From NCBI RefSeq assembly GCF_000744105.1, contig NZ_JQLH01000001.1:1488001-1552000 (forward strand): a stretch of DNA of 64,000 bases, read 5' to 3'. Below, in pieces: positions 54,003 through 62,719 of this stretch. Under the pieces are notes generated by a model. That model did not search any database, was not told where the DNA came from, and was given only the letters and a program-made list of their open reading frames with translations. Source of the DNA: Maribacter forsetii DSM 18668 (lineage in GTDB: Bacteria > Bacteroidota > Bacteroidia > Flavobacteriales > Flavobacteriaceae). Position 1 is the stretch's first letter. Each line of letters starts with the position of its first letter. A program made the translations under genes and the position numbers.

Positions 54003-55259
54003 ATGTCAGCAATAAAATTAGTTTTGAAGCGGATTTCCCCTAAACAGTTGTTTATGGGTAGTGCTTTGCTTGTAAATGGCGGCAATTACCTTTACAATTT
54101 ACTGCTAGGTAGGTTGTTAGGTCCAGAAGCCTTTGCAGATGCTGCATTATTGGTCACATTGCTATTGGTACTTTCTTTTGTTGGTATGACATTTCAACTG
54201 GCGACTACAAAATTTGCGGTTTTATTTACAGATTATACGTGGATCGCTTTTAAGAATACCATGTATAGGTATGCATTGATATTTGGTATATTCACCGGTA
54301 TTCTTGTGCTTATTTTTTCCAAGAATCTTCAAGAACTGTTCAATACCCAAAACCATTACATGTTTATGATTTTTGCGGTTGCTATACCCTTGTACTTTGT
54401 TATGAGTGTAAATAGAGGAAGTTTTCAAGGTGGGCATGATTTTGGAAAATTGGCAGGTACTTACCAAACGGAAATGTGGAGTAGACTGCTGCTTACTTTC
54501 GCACTTTTGCTTTTGGTTCCTTTTGAGACGGGTATTTTAATTGCAGCTGGTATCGCACTTTCTTTTGTGTTCGGACTTTTTCCGTCAGATTTTAAAGGTG
54601 TTCAGCTATTTTCTAAAGATAAGTTAGCCGCGGTAGATTTAAAGCAGGTTTGGATATTCATCGGTCTTACTGCCGGATATGAACTTACACAGATTATCAT
54701 TAACAATAGTGATATTCTATTGGTGAAGCATTATTTTGATGATAAGCAAGCTGGTTTGTATTCGTCATTGGCATTGATAGGTAGGGTAGTGTACTTTGTG
54801 GCTTGGATGTTTGTAATGTTATTAATGCCAACAGTCATTCAAAAACAAAAAGATGGTGAGCCAACGGCTCCGGTGCTGTTTAAGTATGTATTCTTTATTG
54901 GTGGCTTATCCACGTTTATCGTATTTGTGTGCTTTCTGTTTCCAAATTTGATCATCACCTTAATGTTCGGTGATGCTTATTTGTCTATTGCACATTTATT
55001 ATGGAAGTACGCCTTGGCGACTTCACTGTTCGCTGTATCTAATATATTCGCTTACTACTTTTTATCATTAAATCAATACTCGCCCGTAATACTATCTGGA
55101 TTGTTAGGCTTCTCTCAAGTTGCTTTGATCATGCTATATCATGAAAATTTAGAGACGGTTGTTCAAATGCAAATCATTGCTATGGTTATTTTACTGGTAG
55201 CTCAACTACTATTTTTCATCATTAAGAATAAAGCGGATTCTAAAGTCATTAAAGAATAA
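54003..55259 (+). CDS. Polysaccharide flippase-like membrane protein (Wzx/MATE superfamily)
   Basis: A 418-residue membrane protein with 12 or so predicted segments. It opens ISPKQLFMGSALLVNGGNYLYN, followed by LLGPEAFADAALLVTLLLVLS, the standard Polysacc_synt N-terminal pattern (GR-LG-PE-FG). NNSDILLVKHYFDDKQAGLYSS is also characteristic. It would flip a lipid-linked sugar or assist polymer export, as Wzx or PelG do. No ligase or polymerase motif. It follows the receiver-GT2 gene by 42 bases and precedes the second GT4 gene by 69, so the three are probably one operon. Confidence 0.87.
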   Translation: MSAIKLVLKRISPKQLFMGSALLVNGGNYLYNLLLGRLLGPEAFADAALLVTLLLVLSFVGMTFQLATTKFAVLFTDYTWIAFKNTMYRYALIFGIFTGILVLIFSKNLQELFNTQNHYMFMIFAVAIPLYFVMSVNRGSFQGGHDFGKLAGTYQTEMWSRLLLTFALLLLVPFETGILIAAGIALSFVFGLFPSDFKGVQLFSKDKLAAVDLKQVWIFIGLTAGYELTQIIINNSDILLVKHYFDDKQAGLYSSLALIGRVVYFVAWMFVMLLMPTVIQKQKDGEPTAPVLFKYVFFIGGLSTFIVFVCFLFPNLIITLMFGDAYLSIAHLLWKYALATSLFAVSNIFAYYFLSLNQYSPVILSGLLGFSQVALIMLYHENLETVVQMQIIAMVILLVAQLLFFIIKNKADSKVIKE

Positions 55260-55328
55260 AAGAATAAAAGAATCAAAAAGGGATTGGTCCCAAATAAAAA
55301 AAGTTCTGTTTAATAAAATATAACTCAA

Positions 55329-56558
55329 ATGAAATTAGCAATTGTAACCGCATACCCACCTAGTAAAGTAACCTTAACAGAATATGGTTATTATTTGGTA
55401 AAGCATTTTAGACTTCAAGAAGAGGTGACAGAATTAATTTTGATCACCGATAGAACTGACGGTCCTAAAGATTTAAATTTTGAGGGCGAAGGCTGTAAGA
55501 TTACGGTGAAAGAATGTTGGAGTTTTAATAGTTATAGTAATATTTTCAGCATCAGTAAAACCATATCAAAGGTGAAACCAGATGCGGTTTTATTTAATCT
55601 TCAGTTTTTAAAATTCGGAGATAAAAAAATACCGGCTGCAATGGGCTTAATGCTTCCTTTTATATGTAAAACCAAGGGTATACCAACTATTTCATTATTA
55701 CATAATATTCTTGAACAGGTAGATTTAGAGAATGCAGGTTTTACCAATAATAAAATACTACAAAGTATCTATAATTTTATTGGTACTACGTTGACGAAGT
55801 TTGTTTTAGCTTCAGATGTTCTTGCGGTAACCATAAGTAAATATGTAACTACATTAGAAGATAAGTATAAGGTTAAGAACGTAGCTTTAATTCCGCATGG
55901 TGCATTTGAAACTCCTCCAGAGCCAGATTTTAAACTTCCTGCAGGTCCAAAACAGGTAATGGCTTTTGGTAAGTTTGGTACATACAAAAAAGTTGAAATT
56001 CTTATTGAGGCGGTAGAAGAGATCAGGTCGAGAACCAATGAAGATATTGAAATTGTTATTGCTGGTACAGATAGCCCTAATACACCTGGCTATTTAGATG
56101 AAATGAAACAAAAATATAGTCATGTTCCTCAAGTGAGATTTACAGGTTATGTAGCAGAGGAAGATGTTCCAAAGATATTTGGAGATAGTGCAGTAACTGT
56201 TTTTCCATATACGTCAACAACTGGTAGTTCAGGAGTTTTACACCAAGCTGGTAGTTATGGTAATGCCGTTGCTTTGCCGGATTTAGGCGATTTAAGTGTA
56301 TTGGTTAAGGAAGAAGGTTATGTAGGTGAATTTTTTGATGCTCATGATACGTCATCTCTGGCTAATGCCATTGAAAAGATTATTACCGATGATTCATATA
56401 GAATTCAGTTGGCAAAACAAAATTATAAAGCGGCATGTTCATTACCAATGTCTGCTATTACACAGATGTATATAGACTACTTTAAGGCTATACAGAAATC
56501 TAAAGAAACAGGTTTCAATATAGACATATCAACTGTGGAGAAGAAATTGGTTCATTAA
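55329..56558 (+). CDS. GT4-type glycosyltransferase, copy 2
   Basis: A 409-residue paralog of the gene at 51319, the same length and identical through long blocks (for example AIVTAYPPSKVTLTEYGY, VIAGTDSPNTPGYL, TSTTGSSGVLHQAGSYG). Differences cluster in the N-terminal acceptor-binding half (for example NFIGTTLTKFVLASDVLAV against CVGNILTRFVLASDVVAV), as expected if the two enzymes use the same donor fold but different acceptors, though both could be redundant. Ends with a strong terminator. Arises from duplication that now encloses the receiver-GT2 and flippase genes. Confidence 0.88.
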   Translation: MKLAIVTAYPPSKVTLTEYGYYLVKHFRLQEEVTELILITDRTDGPKDLNFEGEGCKITVKECWSFNSYSNIFSISKTISKVKPDAVLFNLQFLKFGDKKIPAAMGLMLPFICKTKGIPTISLLHNILEQVDLENAGFTNNKILQSIYNFIGTTLTKFVLASDVLAVTISKYVTTLEDKYKVKNVALIPHGAFETPPEPDFKLPAGPKQVMAFGKFGTYKKVEILIEAVEEIRSRTNEDIEIVIAGTDSPNTPGYLDEMKQKYSHVPQVRFTGYVAEEDVPKIFGDSAVTVFPYTSTTGSSGVLHQAGSYGNAVALPDLGDLSVLVKEEGYVGEFFDAHDTSSLANAIEKIITDDSYRIQLAKQNYKAACSLPMSAITQMYIDYFKAIQKSKETGFNIDISTVEKKLVH

Positions 56559-56582
56559 GAATCGATATGGTTAGTATTTGAA

Positions 56583-56610
56583 GGCTGGTGTGGTAACCAG
56601 CCTTTTTTTT
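56583..56610 (+). terminator. Strong hairpin terminator after GT4 copy 2
   Basis: GGCTGGT (56583-56589) pairs with ACCAGCC (56596-56602), followed by eight T residues. It faces the convergent hydrolase gene. Confidence 0.92.
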
Positions 56611-56626
56611 GTACCTAAATTTTATC

Positions 56627-58168
56627 TTATTTATTCTTTATAGCTAGTTCATAGTAAGATGGCTTTTTATTACCTAAAGAATCCAAGCAACCAAAGAAGT
56701 GTTGCTTTTTTGTTCTCCAGGGTAAGCTACCGGCAACTGAACTGGGTACTTTTTCAAAGTCATAAAGCGTCCAGAATAAAAAGGGAATGTTCTCTTCTTC
56801 TAAATACCCTTGCATTTCTTTATAATAAGCGGCTTGTTTTTCGTCAGAGCCTGAAAATAAACTCCACATACCATCATAAGAAGAATCTCCGTATTCTTGT
56901 AACACAATAGGTTTATTTGGAGTTAAATACCTTAAGATCTTATAAGATTCTAAAAAATACTGGGGCTTTTTATAATAGTGAAAAGAAATAAAATCAACTT
57001 CTTTAGATAGATTCAAGGCAGCCTCTGGGTTAGACCAACCAATGGTTATTGGGTTTTTAGTGTCCCAATTTCTAATTTCTAAAATCATTTGATTTAGCCA
57101 CTGTATTACATTATCCTTGCCGCGGGAATCAAAATCTAGATCGGGTTCGTTTTTTATATCCCACCCTAAGAGCGCTGGGTGGTCCTTTACCGCATTTACA
57201 ATGGCTTCTGCATGTCTGTGTGTCAATGTCCAATTAGATATATCGTAATCACCATAAAAATCGAAAAGGGTAATAAGAACATCTAACTTATTATTTTCTG
57301 CTATATCTAATAGTTTCTTTAAAAGTTCCAATTTTTTGGCATCGACCCTATTTTTTCCAAAATCTTCATATTGAATAAATACACGAATAGTATTTAATCC
57401 CATTTCATTAATAATTTGAAAATCATCATTGATTATAGTATCGTTAAAACGCTTACCAAAAGTGTCCCAAGGGGAGTCTTTTGGATAATAGTTTAGACCT
57501 TTTTGCAGTTTTATTTTTTCAAGTTTAGCCTGTATGTTTCTCTTTTCTACATTAGATGTGTCAATTGGGTTTGGTATCTCTTTTAAGTGCCTAATTCGCC
57601 AAAATCCGTCCTCTAAGAGCATCATTACTTGGTAACTAGTAGTGTCTTTTTCTTTAAAAAGGAGGGTTTCACCTTCATAGGTTTCTTGGTACTCCTCTAC
57701 ATTATAGTCTTTAAACACCACCATAGTGCCATCTGCCGTGTAAAAATCTAATGCGGGATTATGGTTTAGGGTAGTGCGCTTGTACCAATGGTTATTCTTT
57801 ACATTCAAATCAATATTATCATATAATCTAACCCGTGCACTGTCCGTGTAAAAATCTTCTATACCGTAACGGTCATTTTTCTTGAATGCAATATTTCTAA
57901 CATGCCATGCATTCATATAATCATTGGTAATCTCTCCTAATGCTTGCTCTTCCATTGGTCGCCCTGGATTGTCCATATTTGACCAGTTAAGATTTGGCTT
58001 GTAGACATCATCCATAGGCACTTCTAAATGGAGCATAGAGGTTTTATCCGCACCGGTATTCATAAATGCCCAGGCAGCTCCTATACCATATAGAATAAGT
58101 CCGTTGATAGCCAAAAAAGTGACTATTAACACAGTTCTGTATAATGTTTTATTTAACTGTATCGCCAT
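56627..58168 (-). CDS. Membrane-anchored GH5-like glycoside hydrolase
   Basis: A 513-residue protein with one N-terminal membrane segment (LIVTFLAINGLILYGIGAAWAF), a region of about 120 residues resembling an NTF2-like fold (80-195), and a (beta/alpha)8 hydrolase from about 220. Catalytic glutamates are predicted at E341 in WDIKNEPD (acid/base) and E425 in VLQEYGDSS (nucleophile), the GH5/clan A pattern. It may trim or cleave the polysaccharide made by the neighbouring enzymes, in the periplasm. Overlaps the lipoprotein gene by 20 bases, so it belongs to that operon. Confidence 0.85.
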   Translation of the reverse strand: MAIQLNKTLYRTVLIVTFLAINGLILYGIGAAWAFMNTGADKTSMLHLEVPMDDVYKPNLNWSNMDNPGRPMEEQALGEITNDYMNAWHVRNIAFKKNDRYGIEDFYTDSARVRLYDNIDLNVKNNHWYKRTTLNHNPALDFYTADGTMVVFKDYNVEEYQETYEGETLLFKEKDTTSYQVMMLLEDGFWRIRHLKEIPNPIDTSNVEKRNIQAKLEKIKLQKGLNYYPKDSPWDTFGKRFNDTIINDDFQIINEMGLNTIRVFIQYEDFGKNRVDAKKLELLKKLLDIAENNKLDVLITLFDFYGDYDISNWTLTHRHAEAIVNAVKDHPALLGWDIKNEPDLDFDSRGKDNVIQWLNQMILEIRNWDTKNPITIGWSNPEAALNLSKEVDFISFHYYKKPQYFLESYKILRYLTPNKPIVLQEYGDSSYDGMWSLFSGSDEKQAAYYKEMQGYLEEENIPFLFWTLYDFEKVPSSVAGSLPWRTKKQHFFGCLDSLGNKKPSYYELAIKNK

Positions 58169-59396
58169 GTATATTCTTTGTAAATTCTTTAGTGATCCCT
58201 GCAGCGGTCAATTTTAATATATAGTCGCCCTCTTCAAGAAAATGCTCGCCTAAGAAAATATTGGATACTCCGTTTTTAGATGTAGTTTTTTTGGTGTCTA
58301 TAAATTCTCCATTGGCATCGTATATGTCTAATTGTAATAGTAATCCGTCAGGAATCAGTTGTTTCATAAAACTTTCAAACGGACCAACATCAATATTTCT
58401 ATTTCCTTTAGAAAAATGAACGGCGTAGTCTTTTATCGCAGATTGGAATTCAAATTTTGTGGTATTACTTTCAGCGGCTCCTGTTACAAAAGCTTGTACC
58501 TCCCATATGGCAGCTTTGTCCGGGTGTAAGGTTTTAGCTTCTGCTACACCGTTAATAGTGGTGCCAATGGTATATAAATATTGGTCTTTTTCATTTTTGA
58601 TTACAAAAGTGACCAGTGTGCCATTTGTAACTGTATTGCCAAACTCATCTTTTATAATATCTGATATAAAGGTTACAATTTGGTTGCCATCAGCAAAATT
58701 ATGGGCACTAGAACTGCTAATTGAAAAGTTGACTGCATTTGCAGGGTATACAATGGTTGCCAATTCTTTAGAGGTGGTGCCATTACATTCTGATGTTACT
58801 AATATTCTACCGGATTTTAAGGTGGAGGCTACATTATACCATGCAATAAAGCTTTCTGTCGTTATTTGTAATTCATCAATATTTTCTAAAAATTGATATT
58901 TAACGGTAACCTCTGTACCGTCATCCAAAGGATTGTCATAAGCGTCTGTAGGTGAGATGGTCAACATAGAGAAATCATTTCTACCTGCCGTTACACTACG
59001 GGGACCAAAATATGATTCTACATACGTAGCCTTTGGTGCATTTGTGGCAATAGTATGCATGCCTTCTTCCAAGACCTCCCCATTTAAAACCAACTTCCAA
59101 TTGAAAGGACCGGCAATTCTAGTAAAGTTTTTAGGAATGCTAAATTCAATGTTATCCGTTTCTTTTTCATTAGTGTCTAGCAACACACTACCATAAGCAT
59201 TTTTAACCTGTAATTTATAGGTTTCATTGGGTGATTCTGTTTTAAAGGATATGTTGATGGCATCACCTGCAATACTATTTTTTACTTGCGATAGTAGCTC
59301 AGTTTGGGGTATATAGGTTTCCTTGGGCTGTTCTTCTTTTTTTTCTGAACAACCAAATAGTACAAGACCTAAAAGTAGTATTATCGTATTGCGCAT
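58149..59396 (-). CDS. Lipoprotein with Ig-like (invasin/bacterial Ig) domains
   Basis: A 415-residue lipoprotein: signal IILLLGLVLFGCSEKK with lipobox cysteine at about residue 16. Middle and C-terminal parts hold Ig-like sandwiches with the invasin-type pattern (LTISPTDAYDNPLDDGTEVTVKYQ; FISDIIKDEFGNTVTNGTLVTF; KTTSKNGVSNIFLGEHFLEEGDY). Probably faces the periplasm or cell surface and may bind or guide the polymer, as small lipoproteins do in Pel and cellulose systems. Lies between the hydrolase (20-base overlap) and the giant membrane gene (gap 1). Confidence 0.8.
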   Translation of the reverse strand: MRNTIILLLGLVLFGCSEKKEEQPKETYIPQTELLSQVKNSIAGDAINISFKTESPNETYKLQVKNAYGSVLLDTNEKETDNIEFSIPKNFTRIAGPFNWKLVLNGEVLEEGMHTIATNAPKATYVESYFGPRSVTAGRNDFSMLTISPTDAYDNPLDDGTEVTVKYQFLENIDELQITTESFIAWYNVASTLKSGRILVTSECNGTTSKELATIVYPANAVNFSISSSSAHNFADGNQIVTFISDIIKDEFGNTVTNGTLVTFVIKNEKDQYLYTIGTTINGVAEAKTLHPDKAAIWEVQAFVTGAAESNTTKFEFQSAIKDYAVHFSKGNRNIDVGPFESFMKQLIPDGLLLQLDIYDANGEFIDTKKTTSKNGVSNIFLGEHFLEEGDYILKLTAAGITKEFTKNIHGDTVK

Positions 59397-59397
59397 A

Positions 59398-62300
59398 CTA
59401 TTTTGGATTACCTATATAACTGTTGATCTCAAATTTTATAAACTCATATCCTTTTCCCTTAAAGGGTTGGGTTTGCTGTTTGCCATGTACTAACTTTCTA
59501 TTAGGGAATAATTTATCGGCAATTGCCTTATTGGGTGAACCATTAACAAAGCAGTTTTCTAAACTACTGCTAATTACTTCTAAGCTATCTAGTGCTAATG
59601 GTTTATAATTAAAGAATTGCTTACGTTGTATTCTAACCCCTTCGGTTACAAACTTATGATCTACCCAAAGTAGTTCGCTATTTTCATCGTAATAAGATAT
59701 AATCAATTGCGGAATGGTTACTTCTTGCACGCCTGAATTAAACAAAACACCATTGAAACCTTGTTCCGTGTATTCTAAGTCTTGCAAAGCAACATGCTTA
59801 TATAAATCTGTGTTTGCAGTATTACCCGCAGATTGTAGGTTGAATTTTGTGGGTTGCTGTTCAAAGCTTACAGGCGTAAATTGGTCAGGATCAAACGTTG
59901 GTGGTAGGGTGTCTTTTGTAGACGACCATGCTATACCTTCAAAATTGATTTTAAAGGTCGTTGTTTCTTTTGGCATCAACTTATGTTTTATCTGATGCTT
60001 GGCATTGTAATTCGCCAATTCCTTATTGTCATCATTATATAACGTGGCTTTAATTACAATATCTGCTGGAGTATTATCAACATTTTGTAACTCACCAATT
60101 ATACTATACTGACCTTTGTATTTAACCAATTTAGCGGATAGAATTTCTAGAACTGGTTGTTTCAGCACATCTTCATGATAGGTTTCTTGGGTGGTGATTT
60201 TTCGTCTACCATGATTATAATAGGTGGTGCCATTGGCAGTAAATAGTTGATCTGGTGGTATGTCATTATCGACCTTTAATGATTTTACGTACCACTTATT
60301 CTTTCGTTTTACCAGTTCATAAAATTCATTGTTGAATACATTCTCTAAAGGGGTGATCCAACGTGTAGCTACTTTTGCCTTTGCGCTATTTTCGGTTTCA
60401 TCATAAATTTCGATGCCTAACGAATCTAATTTTGCATACGAGCTTAAAATACCATCCGTAACTGAAACCTCTAGCATATACTGGGCAATATCAATATTTT
60501 CCTCAGGGTCAATGTAGGAGTGCGCTCTAGAGAACTCCTTGAAATCCAATGCGTCATAGTAAGATTCCACCACATTATTGGGTGAAAGCTGGGTAACGTT
60601 TTTTACATAGAAAATATACATGCCATACCCCATACATACCAGTACAAGTAATGCCCACCAGTGGGAAAAGGTCAATAATTTTGATGGGAATTTATTATAC
60701 GGTAGTTCTAATTTCATGAATGAATGAACCGGTACTTTTCTTGACTTTAACAACCGGACCCATATCATCTGAATGTTGACAAAAATGGCGATGAGTACGG
60801 TTGATAGCGGAATGATACCCCACATAATTTTCATTATGGTAGGTACATCTTGCTTGGGCATTATTTGCGGTATGGGAGCCACATTTAATTTTTCCCAAAC
60901 CATAATGCCGTTTTCTAATTGCTGCAGCCGTTGCCAACCGCAATAATAAAGTATGGGGTCATAGAATTTATCGTTCGAGAAAATATACTTGAGATTGTAT
61001 TTCTCGGGTACGGTCAAGAACTGCTGTAAGGAACCAATACCTTCAACACCTCTAAATTTTGAGTTTTCTATTCGCTCTATAGCTCTGGTGGTTAATTCTG
61101 GTAATCGGCGGGCAGAGTGGTAATTTCCATCAACTGTCATTGCTCTAGTCTGTGCAGATAGCCATGCCATTTGATCACCAAAACCTAAAGGTAGATATCG
61201 CCAGGAGTCATGGGAATCTGCCCCAAGAAAGTTAACAATGGGTAGCATTTTTATTTTAGCGGGTTGCGATGGTCTAAAATAACCTAAAGTCATAGTGAAT
61301 AGTACCATAAACAACATACCACCAGCAATTAAGCCACCTAAGACTCTATGATATACGCCACCAAATTTTTCTTGAATTAGTGTTTTTAGATCGCCTTCAA
61401 CCATCCGGTAGGCAAACTCCGCAAATATGGGGAGTGCCATAATGGTGGCCCATAACGTAAACCTATCCAACGTTAAAATATTAAAAGCCATCTCGCCCAG
61501 CATTAAACGTGGTATAGGCGTAGTACCTCCTGTTCCTAAAATGGTCAATAGTGTAAATGATAATCCAAAGAATACATACCTTTTACTAAAATATCTGTAA
61601 AAGAAGTAGGGTAGTATAAATAGAAATACACCCCAAGGAATCAGGAAAAATACGAGTCCGGATGAGGTGATTTCCAAGAAATTATCTCGAGATCCATGCG
61701 GAATGGCAACTTGAGTTATGGGGTTTCTTTTAGAGTTGTACCAGTAAGGAAAAATACAGAATACCAGCAAGAATATTGCAGTACCTCCAAATTTGGCTAT
61801 ACGCCAGAAATGCTGTAAAGTGGTACTCCAAAATACTTTGAATGTAAGTGCTTTATATGATTCAACTTTTTCTCTAGCGGCATCCATTACTGCCATTCCC
61901 ATTAGCGGTGCAATAAAAAATACCATGCCAAACAAAGGTGTTACATGATGAGAAGTCACCGTTACGGCAAGCATGGTTGCCGATGTAATGAAGTACCGAG
62001 TTTTCCCTGTTTTAATCCACAGATATATTTCGGTCATTGAATGCAGTAAAATGGATAAAGCTGAAACACTTGGTAACTGACCAAAAATATGTAAGGTCTC
62101 TACGAATGTTGATGAAAATACTGCCATTACGGCCCCGTAACCTGCAATTCGCCGGCTACCGGTCATGAGCAAGGTATACCTATAGGCGCCGGTGATAAAT
62201 AGTACTATGGCTATTAAGGCAACGGTATACATACCAAATTTTAGTCCGCCAATGTAAGAGAGTATACCTATGAGTTGATGTACCAATGGAGGATACGACT

Positions 62301-62487
62301 GAACTGTAAAGCCGGTATACCATCTATACTCCCACGGGTCAAACCAACTGCTGGCATAATGGTCTGCAAAAAATAGGTGAATTAATGCATCATAAGTAGA
62401 CTCCAACGTAAAGAAAATGGCAGAACCATGAAAAGCTAGCCCAACAATTAAAGCTAATATTAAGAGGGTATTGGTTTTTTTCTTCAA
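59398..62487 (-). CDS. Large GT-C-like membrane protein with C-terminal periplasmic domains
   Basis: A 1029-residue protein. The first 430 residues and segments near 565 and 620 are membrane-embedded (about 12 helices). The first loop reads TLESTYDALIHLFFADHYAS and YRWYTGFTVQSYPPLVHQ, which resembles GT-C glycosyltransferases and the PTPS-related membrane domain with its acidic D-x-x-H. Residues about 640-720 resemble an NTF2-like fold, and 790-900 an FxLYD-like domain (SAKLVKYKGQYSIIGELQN). It may polymerise or modify the polysaccharide in the periplasm, using a lipid-linked donor. Starts the minus-strand operon with the lipoprotein and hydrolase. Confidence 0.75.
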   Translation of the reverse strand: MKKKTNTLLILALIVGLAFHGSAIFFTLESTYDALIHLFFADHYASSWFDPWEYRWYTGFTVQSYPPLVHQLIGILSYIGGLKFGMYTVALIAIVLFITGAYRYTLLMTGSRRIAGYGAVMAVFSSTFVETLHIFGQLPSVSALSILLHSMTEIYLWIKTGKTRYFITSATMLAVTVTSHHVTPLFGMVFFIAPLMGMAVMDAAREKVESYKALTFKVFWSTTLQHFWRIAKFGGTAIFLLVFCIFPYWYNSKRNPITQVAIPHGSRDNFLEITSSGLVFFLIPWGVFLFILPYFFYRYFSKRYVFFGLSFTLLTILGTGGTTPIPRLMLGEMAFNILTLDRFTLWATIMALPIFAEFAYRMVEGDLKTLIQEKFGGVYHRVLGGLIAGGMLFMVLFTMTLGYFRPSQPAKIKMLPIVNFLGADSHDSWRYLPLGFGDQMAWLSAQTRAMTVDGNYHSARRLPELTTRAIERIENSKFRGVEGIGSLQQFLTVPEKYNLKYIFSNDKFYDPILYYCGWQRLQQLENGIMVWEKLNVAPIPQIMPKQDVPTIMKIMWGIIPLSTVLIAIFVNIQMIWVRLLKSRKVPVHSFMKLELPYNKFPSKLLTFSHWWALLVLVCMGYGMYIFYVKNVTQLSPNNVVESYYDALDFKEFSRAHSYIDPEENIDIAQYMLEVSVTDGILSSYAKLDSLGIEIYDETENSAKAKVATRWITPLENVFNNEFYELVKRKNKWYVKSLKVDNDIPPDQLFTANGTTYYNHGRRKITTQETYHEDVLKQPVLEILSAKLVKYKGQYSIIGELQNVDNTPADIVIKATLYNDDNKELANYNAKHQIKHKLMPKETTTFKINFEGIAWSSTKDTLPPTFDPDQFTPVSFEQQPTKFNLQSAGNTANTDLYKHVALQDLEYTEQGFNGVLFNSGVQEVTIPQLIISYYDENSELLWVDHKFVTEGVRIQRKQFFNYKPLALDSLEVISSSLENCFVNGSPNKAIADKLFPNRKLVHGKQQTQPFKGKGYEFIKFEINSYIGNPK

Positions 62488-62696
62488 AGTTTAGTTAGAG
62501 TCAGATGCTACTTATAGATATTAAATATATAAGTTGAGTATTACATATAAAAGAGAATAGCAAAGATATTAGTAATATAATACTTACATAGTTTTTAAAC
62601 GATTATATAGTTGCTAATAAATTTAAGGCTCAAAACCAGTTTCTAAAGTTGCTTATTTCATATTTTATGAATAGAAAGATTCTACTTTTCAAAGCC

Positions 62697-62704
62697 TATC
62701 TTTG
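62697..62704 (+). promoter_or_regulatory. -7 box before the FUSC-like gene
   Basis: TATCTTTG is a perfect TAnnTTTG. Transcription would start near 62711, about 10 bases before the GTG/TTG start. No clear -33 TTG. The 62488-62719 gap otherwise holds nothing recognised. Confidence 0.55.
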
Positions 62705-62719
62705 TGGCTGATTTTATAT

